Assembly: GCA_013289685.1 (NCBI GenBank)
Contig: JABCZL010000001.1
Span: 127,838-191,837, forward strand
Source of the DNA: Acidobacteriota bacterium
GTDB taxonomy: Bacteria; Acidobacteriota; Terriglobia; Terriglobales; Acidobacteriaceae
Direction: 5' to 3'
Length of the DNA stretch: 64,000 bases
In this document: one piece after another, positions 26,272-34,407 of the stretch
Numbering within the stretch: position 1 is the stretch's first letter
Layout of the letters: each line of letters starts with the position of its first letter
Made by a program: the position numbers and the translations under genes
The notes under the pieces: model-generated
The model's database searches: none
Told to the model about the DNA's origin: nothing
Seen by the model: the letters and a program-made list of their open reading frames with translations, nothing else

Positions 26272-26742
26272 ATGCCCCGCAGAGCGAAGATCCACGGCCA
26301 CGACACTCCCTACGTCCAAATGCAGAAGAACTACTGCTTCGCCTGCGGCCAGAACAATCCCGACGGCATGCGCCTGAAATTCACCCTTGACGAAGAGCGC
26401 AAAACCTTCGTCTGCAAATTCCGCCTCGGCAAGCGCTACACCGGACCCCCCGGCCACTGTCACGGAGGCATCATCGCGACCATCCTCGACGACGCCATGG
26501 GCAAGGTCAACAAGCTGCACCACGTCATCGCCCTCACCAAAGAAATGACCGTCGAATACCTCAAGCCCGTCCCCCTGCACCAGCCGCTGCACGTCGAGGG
26601 CAGGGAAGTCAGCGTTCAAGGCCGCCAGCACATCAACGCAGCTGAAATTCGTAACCAGAAAAACGAAGTCCTGGCCCGCAGCCGAGGCACCTTCATCGCC
26701 ATCGACCCCGAAAAAATGTTCGGCAAATTCGTGGAGAGATAG
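26272..26742 (+). CDS. Hotdog-fold (PaaI-type) thioesterase
   Basis: 156 aa. The hotdog core is visible: NYCFACGQNNPDGMRLKF, then GHCHGGIIATILDDAMGK (the HGG-x-x-x-x-x-x-D catalytic helix), then LTKEMTVEYLKPVPLHQPL and a final strand SRGTFIAIDPE. The CFACG-NPxGL start is typical of PaaI-like acyl-CoA thioesterases. The substrate cannot be told. There is no Shine-Dalgarno; a TAGAAT hexamer lies exactly 7 nt before the ATG, suggesting a leaderless transcript. A family A repeat follows the stop. Confidence 0.85.
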   Translation: MPRRAKIHGHDTPYVQMQKNYCFACGQNNPDGMRLKFTLDEERKTFVCKFRLGKRYTGPPGHCHGGIIATILDDAMGKVNKLHHVIALTKEMTVEYLKPVPLHQPLHVEGREVSVQGRQHINAAEIRNQKNEVLARSRGTFIAIDPEKMFGKFVER

Positions 26743-26745
26743 CCG

Positions 26746-26822
26746 TGTGGGACGGACACTCCTGTCCGTCGCCCTTGACGTTGATCTTGATTCGGTTCGA
26801 TGTGGAGCGGGCGCCCCGCCCA
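26746..26822 (+). repeat. Family A repeat followed by a family E palindrome
   Basis: TGTGGGACGGACACTCCTGT then CCGTCGCC (26746-26773), then GATGTGGAGCGGGCGCCCCG (26797 onward). Confidence 0.8.
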
Positions 26823-27000
26823 CTGCCTTTGACTTTCTCACGAAGCACGAAGAAAGATTGGATCTCTGACAACTGCCTTCCCGGGGTTCCGCAATCCCCT
26901 TCGCCCGCTGTAGAATGAAGGAGCGGCGAAACCCACAGCACCATCACGAAAAGGTTTAGCTGACAGCTGATAGCTGACGGCAGTTTTCCGGAGTCCACCC

Positions 27001-27921
27001 ATGTCCCAGAACAACGGCAACACCACCAGCCTCCGCCTCAAAACCGGCCTCGCTGAAATGCTCAAGGGCGGCGTCATTATGGACGTCACCACTCCCGCGC
27101 AAGCGACCATCGCTGAGAGAGCCGGCGCTGTAGCCGTCATGGCCCTGGAGCGCGTCCCCGCGCAAATCCGCGCCGAAGGCGGCGTAGCCCGCATGGCCTC
27201 GCCAAAGATAATTCGCGAGATCATGGCCGCCGTCTCCATCCCAGTGATGGCCAAGTGCCGCATCGGACATTTTGCGGAAGCGCAGGTTCTCCAGGAACTC
27301 GGCGTCGACTACATCGACGAATCCGAAGTCCTCACCCCCGCCGACGAAGCTCACCACGTCGACAAACACGCCTTCACGGTCCCCTTCGTCTGCGGAGCCC
27401 GCAACCTGGGCGAAGCTCTGCGCCGCATCGCTGAAGGCGCATGCATGATCCGCACCAAGGGAGAAGCCGGCACCGGCGACGTAGTCCACGCCGTCAAGCA
27501 CATCCGCCAGATCGTGCAGGAAATGAAAATCCTCACCGTCCTCGGCGAGGAAGAACTCTACGCCAAAGCGAAAGAGCATCAGGCCCCGTACGAGTTAATC
27601 AGAATCGTCGCCAAAGCAGGGAAGCTCCCGGTCCCGAATTTCAGCGCAGGAGGCATCGCCACGCCAGCCGACGCGAGCTTGGTGATGCAACTGGGCGCCG
27701 AGGCAGTATTCGTCGGCTCAGGAATCTTCATGAAGGACTCGACAACCTTCGCCGACCCCGCGGAATCGGAGAAGCGTGCGCGCGCGATAGTGCAGGCAGC
27801 AACACACTATCAAGACCCTAAAGTATTACTTGAAGTCAGCGAAGACCTGCAAGGCGCCATGAAAGGCCTCGCAGTTTCAGGCCTGGACGAAGCCCACATG
27901 CTGCAAACCCGAGGCTGGTAA
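27001..27921 (+). CDS. pdxS: Pyridoxal 5'-phosphate synthase subunit PdxS
   Basis: 306 aa, GGAG upstream of the ATG. (beta/alpha)8 synthase that makes PLP from ribose 5-phosphate, glyceraldehyde 3-phosphate and ammonia delivered by PdxT. Signature stretches: [48 protein letters not shown] (catalytic Lys), [17 protein letters not shown] and [14 protein letters not shown]-terminus complete. pdxT lies 1.8 kb downstream, separated by a DUF1223 gene and a PPOX-type gene. Confidence 0.96.
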   Translation: MSQNNGNTTSLRLKTGLAEMLKGGVIMDVTTPAQATIAERAGAVAVMALERVPAQIRAEGGVARMASPKIIREIMAAVSIPVMAKCRIGHFAEAQVLQELGVDYIDESEVLTPADEAHHVDKHAFTVPFVCGARNLGEALRRIAEGACMIRTKGEAGTGDVVHAVKHIRQIVQEMKILTVLGEEELYAKAKEHQAPYELIRIVAKAGKLPVPNFSAGGIATPADASLVMQLGAEAVFVGSGIFMKDSTTFADPAESEKRARAIVQAATHYQDPKVLLEVSEDLQGAMKGLAVSGLDEAHMLQTRGW

Positions 27922-27925
27922 AACA

Positions 27926-27953
27926 TGTGGGGCGGACACTCTTGTCCGCCGCT
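27926..27953 (+). repeat. Family A repeat (GC variant)
   Basis: TGTGGGGCGGACACTCTTGT then CCGCCGC. It begins 5 bp after the pdxS stop. Confidence 0.8.
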
Positions 27954-28064
27954 TTTGACTTTGTTGCTGCCATGTTCCCGAGCGCGCCCACCAGCCACGT
28001 TTTGTCCGGGACTTTCCGAAGGAATCCCGCGTGCTGTAAACTGGCGGAGGGCAAGGTTGTCACT

Positions 28065-28895
28065 ATGCTACGACATTCAGCGACATCTTCAGTCTGCGCG
28101 ATTTTTTTCCTCCTCTCATTCCTTCGAGTAGCGCCGTCCGCTAACGGAAAAGGCCAGCCAGTCCAAGACCCGCCCCCGGCCGATCAGACCACGAGCACAG
28201 CAGCCCATCCGGTTCTCATTGAGCTGTTCACCTCCGAAGGCTGCTCGAGCTGTCCTCCCGCCGATGTCCTCCTCCAAAAGATCGACGCCGCGCAACCCGT
28301 TCCTGGTGCCCAGATGATTGTCCTCAGTGAGCACGTTACTTATTGGGATCACGACGGCTGGAAAGATCCCAACTCCGCGCAGGCTTTCACCGATCGCCAG
28401 ACGGCTTACGAAGGGGCTCTGGGCCAAAAGGAGGTCTTCACTCCGCAGCTCATTGTGGATGGCGCGGAGGTGAAGATGGGGGATGGGCAGGTCTTACTGA
28501 ATGCTCTTAAGAAAGCGGCGGCCGAGCCCAAGGTCCCCGTGCGCATCGCCGAGGCCACGGTCGATCCCGCAAATCCAACCGTACTGCGAGCGCGCATTGA
28601 GACGGATCTCAATTCTGAAAAACACAGCGGCGACGTCTACGTAGCGGTCGCTCTCGATCATGTGGAGTCGCAAGTTTTGAAAGGAGAGAATGGCGGCCGC
28701 CATTTGGTCCATGTTGCGGTGGTGCAGCAGATCACCAAGGTAGGAAAACTGCAAAAGGGAAAGAGTTTTGCGCAGGACGTTCAGCTGAAACTCAAGCCCG
28801 GTACCGATCGAAACAATCTCAGACTCGTCGCCTTCGTTCAAGAATCCGGTCCCGGCACTGTTCTGGGCGCAGCCCTGCGAAAGCCCTCAAGCTAA
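28065..28895 (+). CDS. DUF1223 thioredoxin-like exported protein
   Basis: 276 aa from the ATG at 28065, with GGAGGGCAAGG upstream. A signal peptide (SVCAIFFLLSFLRVAPS) is followed by VLIELFTSEGCSSCPPADVL, the DUF1223 thioredoxin-fold signature with CSSC. A cis-Pro-like loop FTPQLIVDGAEV follows, then a C-terminal beta domain (about 165-276). A secreted redox-type protein; partner unknown. Inserted between pdxS and pdxT and bracketed on both sides by family A repeats. Confidence 0.85.
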   Translation: MLRHSATSSVCAIFFLLSFLRVAPSANGKGQPVQDPPPADQTTSTAAHPVLIELFTSEGCSSCPPADVLLQKIDAAQPVPGAQMIVLSEHVTYWDHDGWKDPNSAQAFTDRQTAYEGALGQKEVFTPQLIVDGAEVKMGDGQVLLNALKKAAAEPKVPVRIAEATVDPANPTVLRARIETDLNSEKHSGDVYVAVALDHVESQVLKGENGGRHLVHVAVVQQITKVGKLQKGKSFAQDVQLKLKPGTDRNNLRLVAFVQESGPGTVLGAALRKPSS

Positions 28896-28899
28896 CGCG

Positions 28900-28927
28900 T
28901 GTGGGGCGGACACTCCTGTCCGCCGCC
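28900..28927 (+). repeat. Family A repeat (GC variant)
   Basis: TGTGGGGCGGACACTCCTGT then CCGCCGCC, tail TTTGACTTTG. It starts 5 bp after the DUF1223 stop. Confidence 0.85.
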
Positions 28928-29031
28928 TTTGACTTTGCTGTTCTTGCCTTTGGACTTTGGTTCTAGGCCCAGGCCACCCCAAGAGTTATACTGCCCCCGA
29001 AAATTGCCCCCCAGCAGAAACGGAGCTACTC

Positions 29032-29499
29032 ATGCCCTGCAAACAAGGAGACCTCTCTCTCCTGCAGCATCCCGCATCCCAAGAGCTTTTGAAATCAACT
29101 ATCCCGGCCCGTCTGTCCTATATCGCGACCGACGGCACGCCCCGCGTGATTCCCATCTGGTATCACTGGAATGGAGCCGAGTTCGTCATGGGCACGCCGC
29201 CCAAAGCGCCCAAACTCAAGGCGCTCGCCAAGAATCCGAAAGTGGCCCTTACTATCGACGACAACGTATTTCCGCACAAGGTTCTACTGGTGCGCGGCAC
29301 CGCGCGCATGGAGCCCGTCAACGGAGTCGTCCCCGAATACGCCATCGCCGCCGAGCGTTACTTCGGACGCGAACAAGGCCAAGCCTGGGTCGCCAACCTC
29401 GGGAAAATGATCCCCTCCATGGTTCGCGTGATCATCAAGCCCGAGTGGGTCGGCCTCCTCGATTTCCAAACCCGCTTCCCCAGTGCTCTCCCGCTGTGA
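29032..29499 (+). CDS. Pyridoxamine 5'-phosphate oxidase-like (PPOX) flavin/F420-binding protein
   Basis: 155 aa from the ATG at 29032, with GGAG 7 nt upstream. Split-barrel fold: PARLSYIATDGTPRVIPIWY, KAPKLKALAKNPKVALTID, HKVLLVRGTARME, then AIAAERYFG and RVIIKPEWVGLLDFQ. It resembles the PPOX class that uses FMN or F420, not PdxH itself. A nearby TATACT at 28987-28992 may be its -10. Lying between pdxS and pdxT may be coincidence or a functional link to vitamin B6; the family is too broad to decide. Confidence 0.8.
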   Translation: MPCKQGDLSLLQHPASQELLKSTIPARLSYIATDGTPRVIPIWYHWNGAEFVMGTPPKAPKLKALAKNPKVALTIDDNVFPHKVLLVRGTARMEPVNGVVPEYAIAAERYFGREQGQAWVANLGKMIPSMVRVIIKPEWVGLLDFQTRFPSALPL

Positions 29500-29516
29500 G
29501 CTGTGTTGCCGATCCA

Positions 29517-29544
29517 TGTGGGGCGGACACTCCTGTCCGCCGCC
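29517..29544 (+). repeat. Family A repeat (GC variant)
   Basis: TGTGGGGCGGACACTCCTGT then CCGCCGCC, tail TTTGACTTTG. Confidence 0.85.
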
Positions 29545-29722
29545 TTTGACTTTGTGCTTGTTTCTTGCTCTGAACGCCACAGAGTGCCCCTGACCAAGCT
29601 CTCGCAGGGTCGGGGGACTCTCTCCGCCAGTATGTCTGTCTCCGTACGCTAGAATAAAACTCACACGGTGAATCCTCTGTGTCCTCCGTGTCCTCTGTGG
29701 TGAAGGCTTTTCGGAATTCAGA

Positions 29723-30355
29723 ATGATGATAGGAGTCCTCGCCCTGCAGGGCGATTTCGACGCCCACCGTCGCCGGCTCGAGGAGCTAGGCGCCGAAGTT
29801 CTGCTCGTTAAAAAGCCCGAGCAACTCGACCTCATCGATGGCCTCGTGATCCCCGGCGGCGAATCCGGCACTTTCCTCAAACTTCTGGGCGACGCCGGAT
29901 TCGAAAAGCTGAAACAATTCGTCCGCCTGAAGCCCACCTTCGGCACCTGCGCCGGCGCAATCCTTCTGGCTACTGAAGTCGAGAATCCCCAACAGAAAGG
30001 CCTCGGCGCGCTAAACATCCGTATCCGCCGCAACGCCTACGGACGCCAGATCGACAGCTCCATCCGCGAAGGCCAGTTTGTGGCCCGCCACCAGTCCGGC
30101 GATCCTCACGACGCAGCTCTGCGCGAGTCCCCACTCGAAATGGTCTTCATCCGCGCCCCCAAAATCGAGCACGTCGGCGAAGGCGTCGAAATCCTCGCCA
30201 CCGAAGGCAGCGACCCGGTCGCCGTCCGGCAGGGAAGAGCCATGGCCGCCACTTTCCACCCCGAACTCTCCGCCGACACCCGCGTCCACCAGGCCTTCCT
30301 CGATTTGTGTGGGACGGACCTGTGTGGGACGGACACTCCTGTCCGTCGCCCTTGA
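29723..30355 (+). CDS. pdxT: Pyridoxal 5'-phosphate synthase glutaminase subunit PdxT, repeat-extended
   Basis: 210 aa. Class I glutamine amidotransferase feeding ammonia to PdxS. Seen: GVLALQGDF start, PGGESGT (45-50), nucleophile Cys76 in GTCAGAILLA, and the His179-Pro-Glu181 pair (TFHPELS). The natural protein should end near residue 194 (HQAFLDL). Residues 195-210 (CGTDLCGTDTPVRRP) come from a tandem family A repeat that has replaced the original stop. The extension is short and far from the active site, so activity is likely kept. Confidence 0.94.
   Translation: MMIGVLALQGDFDAHRRRLEELGAEVLLVKKPEQLDLIDGLVIPGGESGTFLKLLGDAGFEKLKQFVRLKPTFGTCAGAILLATEVENPQQKGLGALNIRIRRNAYGRQIDSSIREGQFVARHQSGDPHDAALRESPLEMVFIRAPKIEHVGEGVEILATEGSDPVAVRQGRAMAATFHPELSADTRVHQAFLDLCGTDLCGTDTPVRRP
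30307..30350 (+). repeat. Tandem family A repeat forming the pdxT 3' end
   Basis: A truncated copy TGTGGGACGGACC is followed at once by a complete one (30323-30350). The pdxT frame runs through both and stops at TGA just after the core. Confidence 0.85.
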
Positions 30356-30464
30356 TCTTGTTCTTGCCGTTGCGTTTGAATTTGTGGCGCGGGCGCCCGC
30401 GCCACAGTCACGCTTGCGCCCTCACTCGCCCGGTGCGACCATCATCTTCACGCAGGAGGTCTCC

Positions 30465-30809
30465 ATGATCAACGGCGCCCACGTCGTTCTCTACACCAAG
30501 GACCCCGAAGCTGACCGCGCCTTCTTCCGCGACGTGCTCCAACTCCCCTCGGTCGACGCCGGCCACGGCTGGCTCATCTTCGCGTTGCCGCCCGCCGAAG
30601 CCGCCTTTCATGATGCAGATAGTAACGACAAGCACGAGTTCTTCTTCATGTGCGACGACATCGCCGCAACCTTGAGGGATCTAAGAAAGAAAAAGGTCCC
30701 AGTCTCGGACGTAAACGAACAGCGCTGGGGAACCCTCGCCACCCTAACCCTCCCCGGCGGCGGCAAAGTCGGCATCTACCAACCCAAACACCCGAGCCCG
30801 CCGCGCTGA
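30465..30809 (+). CDS. VOC (glyoxalase/bleomycin-resistance) superfamily protein
   Basis: 114 aa from the ATG at 30465, with AGGAGGT upstream. Single VOC module: HVVLYTKDPEADRAFFRDVL, then GHGWLIFALPPAEAAFHD, then HEFFFMCDDIAATLRDLRKK, then ATLTLPGGGKVGIYQPKH. Metal ligand candidates His5 and the Glu in HEFFF are partly present. A dimeric metal-dependent lyase/dioxygenase-type fold; substrate unknown. Confidence 0.8.
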   Translation: MINGAHVVLYTKDPEADRAFFRDVLQLPSVDAGHGWLIFALPPAEAAFHDADSNDKHEFFFMCDDIAATLRDLRKKKVPVSDVNEQRWGTLATLTLPGGGKVGIYQPKHPSPPR

Positions 30810-30820
30810 TCAGTTGATTA

Positions 30821-30862
30821 TGTGGGACGGATTATGTGGGACGGACACTCCTGTCCGTCGCC
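30821..30862 (+). repeat. Tandem family A repeat
   Basis: A truncated TGTGGGACGGATT unit is followed by a full copy at 30835-30862, the same truncated-plus-full layout as at the pdxT end. Confidence 0.8.
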
Positions 30863-30979
30863 TTTGACTTTGTTCTTGATTTTGATCTTGTGGATTTTCA
30901 CAGCCAAGCCTGTTCATCCGTCACAGACAACGTCGCCGAACTTCATCTGTAATGGTCTTCATGAAACCCAAGATCAACA

Positions 30980-31528
30980 GCGACGGACAGGAGTGTCCGT
31001 CCCACATGGGTCTCGAACGGATGTACGAATATCGCCGCAAGCTCCCGCACTACCAGCCTGCAGGGCGACGACTGTTCATCACCTTCCGAAAGAACTGTAG
31101 CGACTCTTTCCCGCCGCACGCCCGGGACCTCGTGCTGCAGCACTGTCTGCACGATCACGGAAAGCGCTACGAGCTTCACGCCGTGGTCGTGATGCCCGAA
31201 CATGTGCATCTACTCCTCACTCCGTTGCGCGACGAGAATGGCTGGCCTTTCGGCCTGCCCTTCATTCTGAAATCGCTCAAGGGAGCATCGGCAAGAAGTG
31301 TGAACCGATTTTTAGGTTCGAGCGGCCCAGTCTGGCAGGAAGAATCGTTCGATCACGTCCCCCGTACGCAGGAAAGCTTCGAAGCAAAGCTGGAGTACAT
31401 CCGCCAGAACCCCGTTCGTCGAGGTCTGGTTCAGAAACCCGAAGACTATCCATGGCTCTGGCTCGAACCCGGCTGATCATTGAAATATGGCACTCAACAA
31501 TGTGGGACGGACACTCCTGTCCGTCGCC
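30980..31528 (+). mobile_element. REP-associated transposase unit: RAYT gene bracketed by inverted family A repeats
   Basis: The gene at 31006-31476 lies between an inverted family A copy (30980-31006) and a direct copy (31501-31528). This layout, a RAYT gene flanked by opposed REP palindromes, is what is known of REP/RAYT units. The element likely mobilises or once spread family A through the genome; that is inference. Confidence 0.75.
31006..31476 (+). CDS. REP-associated tyrosine transposase (RAYT, Y1 family)
   Basis: 156 aa from the ATG at 31006, whose first bases belong to the family A repeat (CCCACATG). Y1/HUH single-strand nuclease fold: YELHAVVVMPEHVHLLLTPL with the His66-x-His68 metal motif, LPFILKSLKGASARSVNRFL helix, VWQEESFDHVPR, and catalytic Tyr131 in LEYIRQNPVRRGLV. 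The protein is complete with all three catalytic residues, so it may be active. RAYTs nick and join REP hairpins in single-stranded DNA. The surrounding repeats are the likely substrate. Confidence 0.9.
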   Translation: MGLERMYEYRRKLPHYQPAGRRLFITFRKNCSDSFPPHARDLVLQHCLHDHGKRYELHAVVVMPEHVHLLLTPLRDENGWPFGLPFILKSLKGASARSVNRFLGSSGPVWQEESFDHVPRTQESFEAKLEYIRQNPVRRGLVQKPEDYPWLWLEPG

Positions 31529-31665
31529 TTTGACTTTGGTTTTGATCCTTGAAGGTGATTGGTTCTTGGGGGCTGGGGACAGCAAACGCAAGATCAAGAA
31601 CGACAAGATCAAAATCAAGACCAGGATCAAAGTCAAAGGCGACGGACAGGAGTGTCCGTCCCACA
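31501..31665. repeat. BIME-like pair of inverted family A repeats
   Basis: A direct copy (31501-31528, tail TTTGACTTTGGTTTTGATCC) faces an inverted copy (31638-31665, preceded by GGATCAAAGTCAAAGGC). The tails also pair, so the 165-bp unit could fold into one long hairpin with two terminal palindromes. It lies between the RAYT gene and miaB. Confidence 0.85.
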
Positions 31666-31693
31666 TGAACCCGCACGCGTTATACTTTGTCAC

Positions 31694-33142
31694 ATGTCCT
31701 CGAAGACGTTCTACCTCGAAACTTTTGGCTGCCAGATGAATGTCCACGACTCGGAAAAGGTTGTGGGGACGCTGGTGTCGGAGGGGTATCGGCAGGTGGA
31801 GACGGTCGAAGAGGCCGACCTGGTGCTCTACAATACCTGCTCCATCCGCGACAAGGCGGAGCAGAAGGTGTTTAACCGGCTCTCCGATTACAAGAAATAT
31901 AAGAAGCAGGGCAAGACGTTTGGCGTGCTCGGCTGCGTGGCCCAGCAGGAGGGCGAAAAGATTTTCGAGCGCGCGCCTTATGTGTCGCTGGTGGCGGGAT
32001 CGGCGTCGTACCGTAGGTTGCCGGAGATGCTGCGGCAGTTGGAAGAAGCGGAGTTGGAAAGCGCGCAGTTGGAAAAAGTACGCCATGAAAACGCGATATT
32101 AAAGGCAGGGAAGTCGGCGGTAAAGTTCGGAAGCCGAAAGCCGGAAGCCGAAAGCCTGGTCCGAATTACCGGACTCGACGACCGCGAGACCGACGAGTGT
32201 TTCGAAACCGAATTCACCGCCCGCACCAATCCGCATCGCGGATACATCACCATCATCGAAGGCTGCGACAAGTTCTGTTCTTATTGCGTGGTCCCCTACA
32301 CCCGCGGGAAAGAGCGCAGCCGGACGTCGCAGTCGGTGCTCGCCGAAGCGCGCCAGATGGCCGATCTCGGCTACACGGAGATTCAACTGCTCGGGCAGAA
32401 TGTTAATTCCTACAAAGATCCGACGAGTGATTCCGCCGGGGATCCGAGAAAGAGAAAAACTTTCGCCGAATTGCTGGCGGCCGTGGGAGAAGTTCCCGGC
32501 ATCCGACGCGTGCGCTTCACGACTTCGCATCCGCGCGACTTCGGACGCGACATTATCGACGCGATCGATGCGGTGCCGACTTTATGCGACCACGTGCACC
32601 TGCCCGTGCAGAGCGGATCGACCCGCGTGCTCGACGCCATGCAGCGGCTCTACATTCGCGATCAATATCTCGAGCGCATCGCCTGGATGAAAGCCGCGAA
32701 GCGCGAAATTAGCATTACCACCGACGTGATCGTAGGATTCCCGGGCGAGACTGAATCCGACTTCGCTGCGACGCTCGACCTGCTGGAAGAAGTCGGCTAC
32801 GACGCCGTCTTCGCATTCAAGTATTCGCCCAGGCCGAATACTCCGTCGTTGAAGTTAGACGACGCGATCCCCGACGAAGAGAAAGCGCGCCGCCTGGAAG
32901 TCCTGATGGCGAAGCAGCGCGAGATTCAGATCACGCGCTACAAGAGATACATCGGCACACACTGTGAAGTAATGGTTGAAGGCAAGAACGAAGCCAGGGC
33001 TCAATATAGCGGCCGCACCAGCCACAACAAAACCCTGAACTTCACCGCCCCCGCCGACGCCAATCCCAAAACCGGAACCTATGCCCCCATCCTCGTCACT
33101 GGCAGTTTTCCTAACAGCCTCCTGGGCGAATTGGTGGTATAA
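31694..33142 (+). CDS. miaB: tRNA-2-methylthio-N6-isopentenyladenosine methylthiotransferase MiaB
   Basis: 482 aa from the ATG at 31694. Radical-SAM enzyme adding a methylthio group to i6A37 of tRNAs. UPF0004 domain Cys residues 13, 49 and 81 (ETFGCQMNVHDS, YNTCSIRDKA, VLGCVAQ); radical SAM CDKFCSYC (191-198); C-terminal TRAM domain (GTHCEVMVEGKN). Residues about 145-155 ([11 protein letters not shown]) come from an in-frame family F repeat between the two Fe-S domains, and the enzyme is longer than the usual 440 or so. No Shine-Dalgarno; TATACT lies exactly 7 nt before the ATG, suggesting a leaderless mRNA. Confidence 0.94.
   Translation: MSSKTFYLETFGCQMNVHDSEKVVGTLVSEGYRQVETVEEADLVLYNTCSIRDKAEQKVFNRLSDYKKYKKQGKTFGVLGCVAQQEGEKIFERAPYVSLVAGSASYRRLPEMLRQLEEAELESAQLEKVRHENAILKAGKSAVKFGSRKPEAESLVRITGLDDRETDECFETEFTARTNPHRGYITIIEGCDKFCSYCVVPYTRGKERSRTSQSVLAEARQMADLGYTEIQLLGQNVNSYKDPTSDSAGDPRKRKTFAELLAAVGEVPGIRRVRFTTSHPRDFGRDIIDAIDAVPTLCDHVHLPVQSGSTRVLDAMQRLYIRDQYLERIAWMKAAKREISITTDVIVGFPGETESDFAATLDLLEEVGYDAVFAFKYSPRPNTPSLKLDDAIPDEEKARRLEVLMAKQREIQITRYKRYIGTHCEVMVEGKNEARAQYSGRTSHNKTLNFTAPADANPKTGTYAPILVTGSFPNSLLGELVV
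32129..32158. repeat. Family F repeat inside miaB
   Basis: GGAAGCCGAAAGCC occurs twice in tandem, in frame, encoding SRKPEAES exactly as in the copper ATPase. Confidence 0.75.
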
Positions 33143-33179
33143 GCTTGGGTAGAAATACGGAATTCGCCAGGAGGTCCCC

Positions 33180-33665
33180 ATGGAAGTCGAAATGACAATC
33201 CGCACAATCATGATGGATCCGGTGACGCAGATGCCGATCGTGGTGTTGAAGGATGTGGGTGGGGACACGGTGTTGCCGATCTGGGTGGGGGTGCCGGAGG
33301 CGAACGCGATTGCGCTGGAGATGGAGAAAGTCACCACGCCGCGGCCGATGACGCATGATCTGATCAAGAACGTGCTGACGGGGCTGGAGACGCAGGTGCA
33401 CAAGGTGGTGGTGACGGAGCTGCGCGAGGACACGTTCTATGCGGTGATCTGGCTGGAGCGCGGGGGCGAAGTGATCAGCATTGATTCACGGCCGTCGGAC
33501 GCGCTGGCGCTGGCGCTGCGGGTGGATTGTCCGATCTTCGTGGAGGAAGTGGTGTTGAAGACTTCGAAGCTGGCGGCGAACATGTCGGATCGGGTGACCA
33601 GCGACGAGTTGCGGAAGTATCTGGAAGGGCTGGGGGACGACGATTTGGGGAAGTACAAGATGTAG
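33180..33665 (+). CDS. Bifunctional nuclease family (DUF151) protein
   Basis: 161 aa, AGGAGGT 4 nt before the ATG. Typical BFN pattern: MPIVVLKDVGGDTVLPIWVG, EANAIALEMEKVTTPRPMTH, VHKVVVTELREDTFYAVI and ISIDSRPSDALALALRV, with an acidic C-terminal UVR-like tail. Family members have reported DNase/RNase activity, though the bacterial role is unclear. It follows miaB by 37 bp and may share its transcript. Confidence 0.88.
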   Translation: MEVEMTIRTIMMDPVTQMPIVVLKDVGGDTVLPIWVGVPEANAIALEMEKVTTPRPMTHDLIKNVLTGLETQVHKVVVTELREDTFYAVIWLERGGEVISIDSRPSDALALALRVDCPIFVEEVVLKTSKLAANMSDRVTSDELRKYLEGLGDDDLGKYKM

Positions 33666-33716
33666 GATGGGTCGGGCTGATGCTGCATATTTGTAGTTGA
33701 TGCGTAGGCCGATGTA

Positions 33717-33754
33717 TTGACATCACACGAGCGGCATGACATCATATGTCATGC
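33717..33754 (+). promoter_or_regulatory. Promoter and palindromic operator of the VapBC-type pair
   Basis: TTGACA at 33717-33722 is a consensus -35. A 21-bp perfect dyad (arms GCATGACAT / ATGTCATGC, spacer CAT, 33734-33754) covers the -10 region and the start codon, as expected for an autorepressed TA operon. With the -10 around 33740-33745 the transcript would begin at or next to the ATG at 33751. Confidence 0.6.
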
Positions 33755-33978
33755 GGACGACTCTCAATCTTGATGATGATGTTCTGGAACTGCTGAAGGA
33801 TTATGCCGACCGCCGGTCGGTAGCCTTGGGTAAGGCCGCTTCCGACCTGGTGCGCCGTGGCTTGACTGCGCCGGTGCAGACCCGCATGGTCAATGGTTTC
33901 CACGTGGTGGTACTCCCAGCAAACTCCCCCAAAGTTACGTCAGAAAAGATTAAACAACTTCTTGAGGATGAGATCTAG
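33751..33978 (+). CDS. VapB-type ribbon-helix-helix antitoxin
   Basis: 75 aa from the ATG at 33751 (an in-frame ATG at 33736 inside the operator is less likely). RTTLNLDDDVLELLKDYAD is an RHH strand-helix start, SVALGKAASDLVRRGL the second helix, and the acidic C-terminus (SEKIKQLLEDEI) would neutralise the toxin. It ends directly at the toxin start with no gap. It binds its own operator, by analogy with VapB proteins. Confidence 0.78.
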   Translation: MRTTLNLDDDVLELLKDYADRRSVALGKAASDLVRRGLTAPVQTRMVNGFHVVVLPANSPKVTSEKIKQLLEDEI

Positions 33979-34407
33979 GTGGCCGCCTTTCTGCTGGATG
34001 CCAATGTGCTGATCGCGTTGGCTTGGCCGGACCACGAGTTCCACGAAAAAGTGGGACGGTGGTTCGCTCGCCATTCTCGCAACGGATGGGCAACCTGTCC
34101 TTTTACCCAGACGGCGTTCGTGAGGATTCTGTCGAACCCAGCATTTTCTGCTAACGCGCTTACGCCGGAGAATGCCGTGTCCGTCCTCGAGTCGAATTTG
34201 AATTCTCCAACCCATCACTTCTGGCCAGATTCAATCTCGGTTCCGGAGGCGCTGAAGAACAGCATCAAGGGCCGGTTGAATGGACATCAGCAGACGACTG
34301 ATGCCTACTTGCTCGGCCTGGCGATCCATCATCGGAGTAAGCTGGCGACCATGGACCGGGGAATCCGAGCGTGGGGAATCGAAGGGGCCGTCGAAGTGAT
34401 TGAATAA
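33979..34407 (+). CDS. VapC-type PIN-domain toxin
   Basis: 142 aa from a GTG that abuts the antitoxin stop. PIN-domain acidic residues are in FLLDANVLIALAW (Asp8), TTDAYLLGLAIHH and KLATMDRGIRAW; the second position (FTQTAFVRIL) lacks the usual Glu but has Thr/Gln, as in some TA-PIN subfamilies. A Mg-dependent RNase that would target tRNA or rRNA. All features of an intact type II pair are present. Confidence 0.82.
   Translation: MAAFLLDANVLIALAWPDHEFHEKVGRWFARHSRNGWATCPFTQTAFVRILSNPAFSANALTPENAVSVLESNLNSPTHHFWPDSISVPEALKNSIKGRLNGHQQTTDAYLLGLAIHHRSKLATMDRGIRAWGIEGAVEVIE

Noticed and set aside
26746-31665. Repeated family A units considered as a CRISPR array
   Set aside because: Spacing is irregular (hundreds of bases to kilobases), copies occur in both orientations and inside genes, and there are no spacers or cas genes.
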